NCBI GenBank assembly: GCA_910577645.1
Contig: CAJTOL010000013.1
Location: 21,691 to 85,690 of the forward strand
Direction: 5' to 3'
DNA from: an uncultured Lachnospiraceae bacterium
Lineage (GTDB): Bacteria > Bacillota > Clostridia > Lachnospirales > Lachnospiraceae
DNA length: 64,000 nt
Shown here: positions 26,285 to 34,988 of the stretch, piece by piece
Layout of the letters: the number at the start of each line of letters is the position of its first letter
How positions within the stretch are numbered: position 1 is the first letter of the stretch
Notes under the pieces: generated by a model
What the model was told of the DNA's origin: nothing
The model's database searches: none
Seen by the model: the letters and a program-made list of their open reading frames with translations, nothing else
Translations under genes and position numbers: made by a program

Positions 26285-27289
26285 ATGGACAGGAGAATTA
26301 TTACCACCGAGATAACCGAAGAGGACAAAAAAATCGACACCAGCCTGAGGCCGCAGCTCCTTTGTGAGTATATTGGCCAGGAGAAGATTAAAACCACCTT
26401 AAAAATTTATATCGATGCCGCCAAATCCAGAAACGAGGCTCTGGATCATGTGCTGTTTTACGGCCCTCCCGGTCTGGGAAAGACTACCCTGGCAGGAATT
26501 ATCGCCAAGGAGATGGGAACCAACATGAAGGTTACATCCGGGCCGGCCATTGAAAAGCCCGGGGAGATGGCGGCTATTTTAAACAATCTCCAGGAGGGGG
26601 ACGTTCTTTTTGTAGATGAGATCCACCGGCTTAACCGTCAGGTGGAGGAGGTGTTATATCCGGCTATGGAGGACTATGCCATAGATATTATGCTGGGAAA
26701 GGATTCCTCCGCCCGGTCTATTCGTCTGGATTTGCCTAAGTTTACCCTGGTAGGCGCCACCACCAGAGCCGGCCTTTTAACCGCCCCCCTGCGGGATCGG
26801 TTCGGTGTGGTTCAGAAATTGGAATTTTATACTCCGAAAGAGCTTACTACCATTGTACTCCGTTCCTCCATGGCCTTGGGGGTGGAGATTGACACTGCCG
26901 GAGCTGCAGAGATAGCCAAAAGATCCAGAGGTACTCCCCGCCTTGCCAACCGCCTGTTAAAAAGGGTCCGGGATTTTGCCCAGGTAAAGTATGATGGACG
27001 GATTACCAAGGAGGTGGCAGACTTTGCCCTGGACATTCTGGATGTGGATAAACTGGGCTTGGATCAGAATGACAGGAACATTTTGCTTATGATTATTGAA
27101 AAATTCGGCGGCGGCCCGGTAGGCTTAGATACTCTGGCAGCGGCCCTGGGGGAGGATTCCGGGACTTTGGAGGATGTATATGAGCCTTACCTTTTGATGA
27201 ATGGGCTTATTAACCGCACCCCCAGAGGAAGGCTGGCAACAGAGCATGCTTACCGGCATCTTGGCATCAGCAGAGAGGAAAACAGTTAA
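26285..27289 (+). CDS. ruvB: Holliday junction helicase RuvB
   Basis: Hexameric AAA+ motor that drives branch migration during recombinational repair. The 334 aa hold Walker A GPPGLGKTT (residues 60-68), Walker B DEIHR (111-115), the sensor and arginine-finger region (GATTRAGLLTAPLRDRFG) and a C-terminal winged helix ending in GLINRTPRGRLAT. Operon with ruvA. ruvC is not in the window, as usual in Firmicutes. Confidence 0.98.
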   Translation: MDRRIITTEITEEDKKIDTSLRPQLLCEYIGQEKIKTTLKIYIDAAKSRNEALDHVLFYGPPGLGKTTLAGIIAKEMGTNMKVTSGPAIEKPGEMAAILNNLQEGDVLFVDEIHRLNRQVEEVLYPAMEDYAIDIMLGKDSSARSIRLDLPKFTLVGATTRAGLLTAPLRDRFGVVQKLEFYTPKELTTIVLRSSMALGVEIDTAGAAEIAKRSRGTPRLANRLLKRVRDFAQVKYDGRITKEVADFALDILDVDKLGLDQNDRNILLMIIEKFGGGPVGLDTLAAALGEDSGTLEDVYEPYLLMNGLINRTPRGRLATEHAYRHLGISREENS

Positions 27290-27312
27290 AATTTCATGTT
27301 TTCTAACTTTTC

Positions 27313-27341
27313 TTGACAGTGGGAGTGTGTTATACTATATA
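27313..27341 (+). promoter_or_regulatory. zapA promoter
   Basis: TTGACA (27313-27318), 17 bases, TATATA (27336-27341), directly after the ruvB stop. Confidence 0.7.
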
Positions 27342-27395
27342 TCTATAAGGCAAAATTTGCCTGCCCAAACCAAGAAAACAGGAGAACAACCCTTT

Positions 27396-27959
27396 ATGGA
27401 TTCCAAAAATTATGCAGAAGTATTAATAGACGGCAATGTATACACTTTGGCTGGCGCAGAAGAAAAGAGCTATTTCCAGAAGGTTGCCGTATATATTAAC
27501 GAAAAGATTGACCAGCTGAAGTCCCAGCCCGGCTTTACTAAGCAGAGTGACGACTATCGGAATGTTATGGTGGAGCTGAATATAGCAGATGACTATTTTA
27601 AAGCCATGGACAAGCTGAAGGCTATGGAGGCCCAAAAGACTGACATGGAGAGGGAGATATACAGCTTAAAACATGAGCTGGTCAGCACCCAGATGAAACT
27701 GGAGGCTGCCCTCAGGAGCCTGGATGATTTCCAGAGAAAACAGAAGGGGCAGGAGGAGGAGCTGAAAAAGGCTCTGTCCAGGATAAAGGCCAGTGAAGAG
27801 CTGGAGGCGGCGGAAAAGGAAGAGGAGGAAAAGGCCGCCGCGGTAACAGCGGCTTTTGAGGCGGCAAAAAATGCCGGATTTATACCTTCTGCTTCTCAGA
27901 TTCCCCCGTCCCAGAAGGGTGGACACAGCAGCAGAAAAGGAAAAGGTAAAAATACGTAA
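27396..27959 (+). CDS. zapA: Cell division protein ZapA with long coiled-coil tail
   Basis: FtsZ-associated protein. The N-terminal 85 residues match the ZapA fold (VLIDGNVYTLAGAEEKSYFQKVA...YINEKIDQL). After that comes a charged coiled coil of about 80 residues and a low-complexity tail ending in basic residues (SSRKGKGKN). The total of 187 aa is about twice the classical ZapA (roughly 85-110 aa), although longer versions occur in clostridia. The tail may bridge FtsZ filaments or bind DNA or RNA (inference). It has its own promoter and a terminator and starts behind AGGAGAACAACCCTTT. Confidence 0.85.
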   Translation: MDSKNYAEVLIDGNVYTLAGAEEKSYFQKVAVYINEKIDQLKSQPGFTKQSDDYRNVMVELNIADDYFKAMDKLKAMEAQKTDMEREIYSLKHELVSTQMKLEAALRSLDDFQRKQKGQEEELKKALSRIKASEELEAAEKEEEEKAAAVTAAFEAAKNAGFIPSASQIPPSQKGGHSSRKGKGKNT

Positions 27960-27967
27960 TTACTTGG

Positions 27968-27997
27968 GGGGCGTTGCAAAGGTGCGCCCCTTATTTT
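27968..27997 (+). terminator. Terminator after zapA
   Basis: GGGGCG (27968-27973) / CGCCCC (27985-27990), followed by TTATTTT. The loop begins TTGCAAA, resembling the dispersed GGGG...GTTGCAAAAT palindromes. Confidence 0.65.
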
Positions 27998-28021
27998 ATC
28001 ACACCGGGAAGGAGAATGGCA

Positions 28022-30298
28022 GTGACAAGGGAAAAAGCAGTAGAGCTCTTAGCTCCGGCGGGAAGCTTTGAGAGTATGAAAGCCGCTGTGGCCGCCGGGG
28101 CGGATGCAGTATATATGGGAGGCAGCCGGTTCGGGGCAAGGGCTTATGCAGATAACCCGGATAAGGACAAGCTGCTGGAGGCCATAGATTATGTTCATCT
28201 TCATGGCTGCCGTCTTTACATGACAGTCAACACCCTGTTTAAAGAGAAGGAGCTTCAAGAGCTGCATGACTATCTTTTGCCCTACTATGAACAGGGAGTG
28301 GATGGAGTAATTGTCCAGGATCTGGGAGCTTTCATGAAAATCCGGGAGTGGTTTCCCGGCCTGCCCATTCATGCCAGTACCCAGATGACGGTTACCGGTG
28401 TTTATGGCGCTAAAGTTTTGAAGAATTTAGGCGCTCAGAGAGTAGTAACTGCCAGGGAACTGTCTTTAGAGGAAATACAGGAGATCCACCGGCAGGTTCC
28501 GATAGAGATTGAGAGCTTTGTCCATGGGGCCCTGTGCTATTGCTATTCCGGCCAGTGTTTAATGAGCAGCCTGATCGGCGGCCGCAGCGGCAACCGGGGG
28601 CGGTGCGCCCAGCCCTGCCGCCTTCCTTATGAAATAAAAAAGAATACATCCTATTTGCTGAATCTGAAGGATTTGTGTACGCTGGATTTAATCCCGGATA
28701 TAATTGAGGCGGGAGTCTATTCCATGAAAATAGAAGGCCGAATGAAGAGCCCGAGATACACCGCCGGAGTGGTGAGTATTTACCGAAAATACGTAGATAT
28801 GTACAAAAGCCTGGGTCGGGAAGGCTTCCGGGTGGATCCGGAGGATAAAAAGCTTTTGCTGGATCTGTTTGACAGAGGCGGTTTTTCCAAGGGATATTAT
28901 GAAGATCATAATGGACGCCATATGGTGGCATTAAAGGAAAAGCCGGCTTTCCGGGAGGGAAACCAGAATCTTTTTGACAGATTGGACAGAGACTATGTAA
29001 ACGCTGTGGTACAGGAAATGGTTATCGGTTCCGTATTCCTGGAGGAAGGCCGGCCCTCCGGCTTGTCTTTGAGCCTGGAAAACCCAGGTTTAGAACCGGT
29101 TGCCGTTACAGTCACAGGCCAGATGCCCCAAAGGGCCCAGAATCAGCCTGTTACAGAGGAAAAAGTAGCGAAGCAGATAGGAAAAACCGGAGGAACCCCC
29201 TTTCTCTTTTCACGATTGGATGTACGGATCACCGGCCGGGTATTTTTGCCGGTACAGGCATTAAACGAGTTACGCAGAGCCGGACTGGAGGCCCTTGAAA
29301 AGGAAATTTTAAAGCCTTACCGCAGAGACCGGGCTGCTAAGGCTCTGCCGGACAGCCGGAAGATCCGTCTGTCAGAAGCTGGCGGACAGAGGCCGGAGGT
29401 ACGACAGACAGAATCGGACGGCCAACAATGGTCCCCGGCTTTCCGGCTGTCCTTTGAAGAGCCGTCACAGCTGGCGGCTGTCCTCTCCTGGCCGGAGCTG
29501 GGAGAATATGCGGCGCAGACGAAAGGCAAGGCCCTGGCCCCGGTTATTGATGAGATTGCAATGGACAGCACCGGTTTTCCGGCGGGACAGTGGCAGGAAT
29601 GGGTCCGGCAGGTTCATGATAAGGGGATTTCCTGTCTGCTGATTCTGCCCCATATTTTCCGGACAGAAGCCATGGAATATTTAGGCACAAACCTGAAACA
29701 ATTAAAATCAGCCGGTTTTGACGGCATCATAGTTCGGGCTATGGAGGAGACAGAATGGTTAAAGGAGACGGGAATAACCTGTCCCATGATTTTTGATGAT
29801 ACCATGTATACCTGGAACGGAGGAGCCGCTTTCGCCATGAAAGCCATGGGAGCGGAGCGGATTACCCTTCCACTGGAGCTGACAAACAAAGAGCTTATGG
29901 AAATCAGCCGGACAGACCCGCCTTCTGATCTGGTGGTTTACGGCCGCCTTCCCATGATGGTTTCGGCCCAGTGCATTAAAAAGACCACATCAGGCTGCGA
30001 TAAGCGCCGGGAGGCCATAAATATGAAGGATCGGACCGGCAAACTTCTTCCGGTGAAAAACCATTGCCGGTTCTGTTATAATACCATTTATAACCCAAGT
30101 CCCCTGTTGCTTTTTGACTGCAAAAGCGAGATAAGCGCTTTAAAACCGGATGGGCTTCGGATGAAATTTACCATTGAAACAGAAGAAGAAACCATAAGGA
30201 TCCTGAAGGCTTTTCTTGAGGAAGGAAAAAAGAAGGAGGTTTTACCTGTTCTGCTGAAGGATTTTACCAGAGGCCATTTTCGCCGGGGAGTGGAATAG
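28022..30298 (+). CDS. Large U32 family protein with C-terminal second barrel (DUF3656 type)
   Basis: About 758 aa, almost twice the first U32 gene. The N-terminal 300 residues are a U32 domain (ELLAPAGSFESMKAA, signature ESFVHGALCYCYSGQC, followed by CAQPC) with the cysteines expected for an iron-sulfur site. The middle matches the DUF3656-like insert and the C-terminal part is a second barrel with CRFCYN. E. coli RlhA, a U32/DUF3656 protein, hydroxylates 23S rRNA C2501, so an RNA-modification role is more likely than proteolysis. AAGGAG lies one base before the ATG at 28016 and seven before the GTG at 28022, so the GTG was taken as the start. Confidence 0.85.
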   Translation: MTREKAVELLAPAGSFESMKAAVAAGADAVYMGGSRFGARAYADNPDKDKLLEAIDYVHLHGCRLYMTVNTLFKEKELQELHDYLLPYYEQGVDGVIVQDLGAFMKIREWFPGLPIHASTQMTVTGVYGAKVLKNLGAQRVVTARELSLEEIQEIHRQVPIEIESFVHGALCYCYSGQCLMSSLIGGRSGNRGRCAQPCRLPYEIKKNTSYLLNLKDLCTLDLIPDIIEAGVYSMKIEGRMKSPRYTAGVVSIYRKYVDMYKSLGREGFRVDPEDKKLLLDLFDRGGFSKGYYEDHNGRHMVALKEKPAFREGNQNLFDRLDRDYVNAVVQEMVIGSVFLEEGRPSGLSLSLENPGLEPVAVTVTGQMPQRAQNQPVTEEKVAKQIGKTGGTPFLFSRLDVRITGRVFLPVQALNELRRAGLEALEKEILKPYRRDRAAKALPDSRKIRLSEAGGQRPEVRQTESDGQQWSPAFRLSFEEPSQLAAVLSWPELGEYAAQTKGKALAPVIDEIAMDSTGFPAGQWQEWVRQVHDKGISCLLILPHIFRTEAMEYLGTNLKQLKSAGFDGIIVRAMEETEWLKETGITCPMIFDDTMYTWNGGAAFAMKAMGAERITLPLELTNKELMEISRTDPPSDLVVYGRLPMMVSAQCIKKTTSGCDKRREAINMKDRTGKLLPVKNHCRFCYNTIYNPSPLLLFDCKSEISALKPDGLRMKFTIETEEETIRILKAFLEEGKKKEVLPVLLKDFTRGHFRRGVE

Positions 30299-30307
30299 GA
30301 AAATAGA

Positions 30308-31645
30308 ATGACAACCCTGATTATTGAAATTTCCAAATATTTCATGATTCTTTTAATGGCTTTTTACACATATTTCAACTTCCGGTTCTTTTCCTACCAG
30401 GATTTGGAGGACAAAAAGGCAGTCTGCGGCCGCCAGAACCAAGCCATGTTTTTAATCCACCTTCTGGCTTTTTTAGTAATTTACCTGAAAAGCCAGGAGG
30501 AAGCAGTTATCGGTTTCTACCTGGCCCAGGTGGTATTCTTTGTTTGCTATATCGGCGGCTTCCGGCTGCTGTACCGCAATGTATCCAGACTTTTGGTCAA
30601 TAATACCGCTATGCTTTTATGCGTAGGCTTTATTATTCAGACCCGCCTGTCCATAGAAAAGGGACAGGCTCTGGCGGGAAAGCAGTTTGTGGTAGCGGCT
30701 TTAGCGGCGGCTATAAGCCTTCTGCTCCCCTTTATTATGGATCGGGTGTGGCAGCTTTCCAAGATTCCCTGGGTATATGGGCTTGGGGGACTGGTTCTGC
30801 TGACGGCAGTGTGGATGAAAGGAAATACCAGCTATGGGGCTCAGCTTTCCTTAAGCTTAGGAGGCGCATCCTTCCAGCCGTCGGAATTTGTAAAGATTAC
30901 CTTTGTATTTTTTACAGCGGCTATGTTCTACCATTCCACCAGCTTTCGCACCGTTTGCGTTACTACGGCGGCAGCGGCGGCTCATGTGCTGGTGCTGGTG
31001 GCGTCTAAGGATTTAGGAGGAGCCCTGATTTTTTTTACCACCTATTTGTTTATGCTGTTTGTAGCTACCTCCAATTGGGTTTATCTGGGAACGGGAGTCT
31101 TAAGCGGAAGCGTGGCGGCAGTGGCGGCCTATTATCTGTTTTCCCATGTTCGGATCCGGGTGGAAGCCTGGGCCAATCCCTGGGCGGACATTGATAACCG
31201 GGGATACCAGATTACGCAGTCCCTGTTTGCTATCGGAACAGGAGGATGGTTTGGAAGCGGCCTTTTCCAGGGGATGCCTTACAAGATTCCGGTGGTGGAA
31301 AAGGATTTTATTTTTGCTGCGATTTTTGAAGAAATGGGAGGGATTTTTGCAGTCTGTGTCCTGCTTATCTGTCTGGGCTGCTTTATCCAGTTTATGATGA
31401 TAGCGTCTAAAATGAGGGCTGCCTTCTATAAATTGATCGCCTTTGGGCTGGGGATGGTTTATATTACCCAGGTATTTTTAAATGTAGGGGGAGTGGTAAA
31501 ATTTATCCCCTCCACCGGGGTAACCCTGCCCTTTGTCAGCTATGGGGGAAGCTCTGTTTTCAGTACATTTTTTTTGTTCCATATTGTCCAGGGGCTTTAC
31601 ATCCTGAAACGGAATGAGGAGGAAGAAGATGAAGGGGAATTCTAA
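30308..31645 (+). CDS. SEDS family glycosyltransferase (FtsW/RodA/SpoVE)
   Basis: Polytopic membrane protein of 445 aa with about ten helices. Family markers are GGASFQPSEFVKI, SKDLGGALIFF and the C-terminal STGVTLPFVSYGGSS. SEDS proteins polymerise lipid II and act with a class B penicillin-binding protein. Here that partner is the next gene, whose start lies inside this one (overlap of 17 bases). Whether the pair serves division, elongation or sporulation cannot be decided from the sequence. It follows the U32 gene by nine bases. Confidence 0.92.
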   Translation: MTTLIIEISKYFMILLMAFYTYFNFRFFSYQDLEDKKAVCGRQNQAMFLIHLLAFLVIYLKSQEEAVIGFYLAQVVFFVCYIGGFRLLYRNVSRLLVNNTAMLLCVGFIIQTRLSIEKGQALAGKQFVVAALAAAISLLLPFIMDRVWQLSKIPWVYGLGGLVLLTAVWMKGNTSYGAQLSLSLGGASFQPSEFVKITFVFFTAAMFYHSTSFRTVCVTTAAAAAHVLVLVASKDLGGALIFFTTYLFMLFVATSNWVYLGTGVLSGSVAAVAAYYLFSHVRIRVEAWANPWADIDNRGYQITQSLFAIGTGGWFGSGLFQGMPYKIPVVEKDFIFAAIFEEMGGIFAVCVLLICLGCFIQFMMIASKMRAAFYKLIAFGLGMVYITQVFLNVGGVVKFIPSTGVTLPFVSYGGSSVFSTFFLFHIVQGLYILKRNEEEEDEGEF

Positions 31646-33074
31646 CTCTCCAGGTTCTAATGGAAATATTTTAATATTGACCTATCTGATCTCAGCAGTA
31701 TTTGTGCTGCTAATAGGGTATCTGGTGTGGTTTATAGAAGCACGGAGTGAAAATGCCCTCAATAATTCTTATAATGCCAGGCTGGAACATTTATCCGATA
31801 AGGTGATCCGGGGAAAAATCTTAAGCAATGACGGCAGAGTCCTGGCTCAGACCCTGACAGGGGAGGACGGGACGGAGACGCGCATTTATCCTTACGGTTC
31901 CCTGTTCTGCCATGCGGCAGGCTGGTCTACCAGGGGAAAAACAGGGGTAGAGGATCTGGCCAATTTCTATCTTCTTTCCTCCCATGACAATCTGGCGGAA
32001 AAGGTATTGCGGGAGCTGATGGATGAAAAAGATCCGGGAGATGATGTGGTTACCACCCTGGATGTGGATCTGCAGCAAACCGCGTATGACGCCCTTGGAG
32101 ACAGAAAAGGGGCGGTTGTGGTTATGGAGGTGGATACGGGAAAGGTTCTGGCCATGGTTTCCAAGCCGGAATTTGATACCAACCAGATTAATGTCCTGTG
32201 GGACAGTCTGGTGTCCGGCGACGCCGGGGAAGGCCTTTTATTAAACCGTGCCGCTCAGGGAGTTTACCCGCCGGGTTCAACCTTTAAGACTCTGGTCCTT
32301 CTGGAATATATAAGAGAGAACCCGGAGGATTATAAAAACTTTCACTTTGACTGTAACGGCGTATACCAATACGGAGAATATACCATACGGTGTTATCACT
32401 CTACGGTTCATGGAAGCCAAAATCTGGAACAGGCATTTGCCAATTCCTGTAACGGGGCTTTTGCCAGCATGGGCCTGGAACTGAATCATGCTAAAATGAA
32501 AAGCCTGGCAGAAGAGATGCTGTTTAACAAAGAGCAGCCTTTATCCATTCCTTACAGCAAAAGCACCTTCGCCCTGGAGGATGGGGCATCTGACTGGGAA
32601 GTACTTCAGACTTCCATCGGTCAGGGAGGAACCCAGATAACCCCTGTCCACAACCTGATGATTACCGCAGCAATCGCCAATGAGGGAAACCTTATGAAGC
32701 CCTATTTTATTGATCATGTGATAAATGCCAGCGGGGAGACAGGGCAGGAATTTCTGCCGGAATCCTGGGGAAGCCTTATGAGTGGGGAAGAGGCGGGGAT
32801 TCTGGCTGGAATGATGGAGCTGGTGGTAACCGACGGAACCGGTTCGGCCCTCAGGACAGAGGCGTACCGGGCGGCAGGTAAGACAGGCTCCGCTGAATTT
32901 GAGACCGGAAAGGAGAGTCATGCCTGGTTTACCGGTTTTGCGCCGGCAGAGGATCCAAAGATCGCCATTTCCGTAGTGGTGGAAGAAGGCGGATCCGGCG
33001 GCCGGGAAGCCGCCCCCATTGCCAGAGCCGTGTTTGACACATATTTTGTGAAGCAGGCCCAAAAAGAAAATTAA
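31629..33074 (+). CDS. Class B penicillin-binding protein (transpeptidase)
   Basis: Peptidoglycan transpeptidase of 481 aa, anchored by one N-terminal helix (about residues 14-36). The active site is complete: STFK (Ser217-Lys220), SCN (273-275) and KTG (418-420). It is a short class B PBP of the PbpA type, with a small N-terminal dimerisation region around VIRGKILSNDGRVLAQT. It forms a SEDS-bPBP pair with the overlapping upstream gene. The ATG at 31629 behind GGAGGAAGAAG was preferred to the in-frame codon at 31614. Confidence 0.93.
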   Translation: MKGNSNSPGSNGNILILTYLISAVFVLLIGYLVWFIEARSENALNNSYNARLEHLSDKVIRGKILSNDGRVLAQTLTGEDGTETRIYPYGSLFCHAAGWSTRGKTGVEDLANFYLLSSHDNLAEKVLRELMDEKDPGDDVVTTLDVDLQQTAYDALGDRKGAVVVMEVDTGKVLAMVSKPEFDTNQINVLWDSLVSGDAGEGLLLNRAAQGVYPPGSTFKTLVLLEYIRENPEDYKNFHFDCNGVYQYGEYTIRCYHSTVHGSQNLEQAFANSCNGAFASMGLELNHAKMKSLAEEMLFNKEQPLSIPYSKSTFALEDGASDWEVLQTSIGQGGTQITPVHNLMITAAIANEGNLMKPYFIDHVINASGETGQEFLPESWGSLMSGEEAGILAGMMELVVTDGTGSALRTEAYRAAGKTGSAEFETGKESHAWFTGFAPAEDPKIAISVVVEEGGSGGREAAPIARAVFDTYFVKQAQKEN

Positions 33075-33129
33075 GTGGAAAATTGTAATAGAATTGTTGC
33101 CGATATATCAGCCGTTTCCGGATCCCCCC

Positions 33130-33158
33130 TTGCAATGAACCTGAAAAAGAGTTATACT
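33130..33158 (+). promoter_or_regulatory. Promoter of the Nudix gene
   Basis: TTGCAA (33130-33135), 17 bases, TATACT (33153-33158). Confidence 0.65.
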
Positions 33159-33204
33159 TAAAAACAGGTATAGGAAAACACACCAGCGACCAGGAGGGAT
33201 TGCG

Positions 33205-33657
33205 ATGATAGAAGCAACTAGCTGCGGCGGTGTGGTTATATTTCGTGGTAAGATACTCGTCCTCTACAAAAATTATAAAAATAAGTACGAGGGCTGGGTC
33301 CTTCCCAAGGGAACTGTAGAGCCGGGAGAAGAGTTTAAAGAGACAGCGCTCCGTGAGGTAAAAGAGGAGACTGGCGTCAATGCTTCCATTATTAAATATA
33401 TCGGTAAAAGCCAATATTCGTTCAATACTCCCCAGGATGTGGTGGAGAAGGACGTGCACTGGTATTTGATGATGGCGGACAGCTATTACAGCAAACCACA
33501 GCGGGAGGAATATTTCATTGATTCCGGATATTACAAATTTTATGAAGCATACCATCTGCTGAAATTTTCCAATGAAAAGCAGATTTTGGAGAAAGCCTAT
33601 AATGAGTATCTGGAGCTTAAGAGGAGCAACCTCTGGGGTAATAAGAAATATTTCTGA
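33205..33657 (+). CDS. Nudix hydrolase
   Basis: A 150-aa Nudix protein that hydrolyses nucleoside diphosphate-linked compounds. The Nudix box is complete (GTVEPGEEFKETALREVKEE followed by TGV), giving the magnesium-binding glutamates. The N-terminus (SCGGVVIFRGKILVL) and the C-terminal Tyr-rich part resemble Ap4A-hydrolase-type members, but substrate specificity is uncertain. It is monocistronic: own promoter, AGGAGGG ribosome binding site and a long terminator. Confidence 0.9.
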   Translation: MIEATSCGGVVIFRGKILVLYKNYKNKYEGWVLPKGTVEPGEEFKETALREVKEETGVNASIIKYIGKSQYSFNTPQDVVEKDVHWYLMMADSYYSKPQREEYFIDSGYYKFYEAYHLLKFSNEKQILEKAYNEYLELKRSNLWGNKKYF

Positions 33658-33680
33658 TGCAGACAGGAAACATTGAGACG

Positions 33681-33766
33681 GCAGGAGCCGCCACAGATAG
33701 ACAACAGGGAAAGATCCCCTGAGATTTATCTGCAGCAGCTCCTGCTACATTTTTTGTCTTTTTTTT
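33681..33766 (+). terminator. Long nested terminator after the Nudix gene
   Basis: Three nested stems: GCAGGAGC (33681) / GCTCCTGC (33738), CAGATA (33694) / TATCTG (33727) and CAGGG (33705) / CCCTG (33717). A long T-rich run reaching 33766 follows. Confidence 0.85.
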
Positions 33767-33775
33767 CAATAAATC

Positions 33776-33804
33776 TTGTAATATACAGACAATTGCGCTA
33801 CAAT
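33776..33804 (+). promoter_or_regulatory. Promoter of the Met-rich secreted protein gene
   Basis: TTGTAA (33776-33781), 17 bases, TACAAT (33799-33804). Confidence 0.65.
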
Positions 33805-33845
33805 AATAAGAAAAAAAGCTTTTTATGACAAGAAAGGGGAAAACG

Positions 33846-34859
33846 ATGAAAAGTTGGAAAAAGTTTGGCGCATTGGTAGTGCCTATGGCATTGTCTATGA
33901 CTTTTCCTGCGTTGGCAGGCCAGTGGGAAAAGGCAGATGTAACCTGGAAATACCAGCAGGACGACGGCAGCTACGCGGCGGACACTTGGCAGTGGATTGA
34001 CAGCAACGGAGACGGCCTGGCTGAATGCTATCACTTTAATGAGAATGGATTTCTGGATTTAGACACAGTGGTAGACAACTGGGTGGTCAATAGCAAAGGC
34101 GAATGGACCTGGGGCGGCAATCCTCAGCAGCTGGATCTGAAAGCAACTGCAGATGAGATAGGAACCATTTACCGGGCAGCGTCACAGAAGGCTGACAGTC
34201 TGGACGATTTTGATGCAGATGTTGATGCGGTTATGACCATGACCATAGATGGGGAATCCCTTAAGATGCTGATGGATATGGATATGCAGATGAAGGGAGC
34301 AAAATCCGGAAACATGATTTTCCTTTGTGACATGGCAGTTGCCGCTGAAGGAGAGTCTGTGACTATGACCATGTTCTACAAGGACGGCTATATGTACATG
34401 GCAATGGATGATTTAAAGATGGCAATGCCCATGGACATGGACGAGATGATAGAGGAGACCATGTCCCTTACCTCCAAGCTACAGGTGGCTTCCGATGAGA
34501 TGTATGGAATGACAAATTTAAAAATGTATCACAATGGCGATGCCAAGACGGTTACCTATGATATGGACGCTGCTGAGCTGAATAAGGCAGTGAATGAAGT
34601 TATGGCTCTTATGGGAAATGATTATTCCGGCCTGGGGTATGAGTACCAGGTGAACCGGGCAAGCGGAACCATCCATATTAACAAAAACGGTTATGTAGAT
34701 GAGGAAAGCGTTTCTATGGATATGTCCATGGATGTCATGGGAATTCCCATTAATATGACCGTAGATATGGATATCGTATTTAACAATCCGGGACAGCCGG
34801 TATACATTACCCTGCCTTCCACGGAAGGATACAGGAACGTGGCAGACCTGTTTGTATGA
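33846..34859 (+). CDS. Secreted Met-rich protein with cell-wall-binding-like N-terminus
   Basis: A 337-aa exported protein with a signal peptide of 24 residues (cleavage after FPALA). The mature protein opens with an aromatic/glycine segment like cell-wall-binding repeats (WKYQQDDGSYAADTWQWID and WVVNSKGEWTWGG). A long domain of beta pattern follows, resembling DUF6612/LppX-like lipid- or metal-binding folds. Methionine is very frequent, about 35 residues, often alternating with Asp (MLMDMDMQM, MDMSMDVMG). Function unknown; a metal-binding or scavenging role is only a guess. It has its own promoter and terminator, and the start was chosen behind AAGGGG. Confidence 0.8.
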   Translation: MKSWKKFGALVVPMALSMTFPALAGQWEKADVTWKYQQDDGSYAADTWQWIDSNGDGLAECYHFNENGFLDLDTVVDNWVVNSKGEWTWGGNPQQLDLKATADEIGTIYRAASQKADSLDDFDADVDAVMTMTIDGESLKMLMDMDMQMKGAKSGNMIFLCDMAVAAEGESVTMTMFYKDGYMYMAMDDLKMAMPMDMDEMIEETMSLTSKLQVASDEMYGMTNLKMYHNGDAKTVTYDMDAAELNKAVNEVMALMGNDYSGLGYEYQVNRASGTIHINKNGYVDEESVSMDMSMDVMGIPINMTVDMDIVFNNPGQPVYITLPSTEGYRNVADLFV

Positions 34860-34874
34860 GATAAATGAATTTCG

Positions 34875-34902
34875 GGGACACTCAATACAGAGTGTCCCTT
34901 TT
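34875..34902 (+). terminator. Terminator after the Met-rich protein
   Basis: GGGACACTC-AATACA-GAGTGTCCC (34875-34898), then TTTT. Confidence 0.85.
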
Positions 34903-34988
34903 CATAATTTTGCCGGAAGCGCCTTCCTGCAAAAATGCTCTTGTTCAATGAGGGCAACGCTTCAAGAGAAGAAAGGAGATTAGGACAA

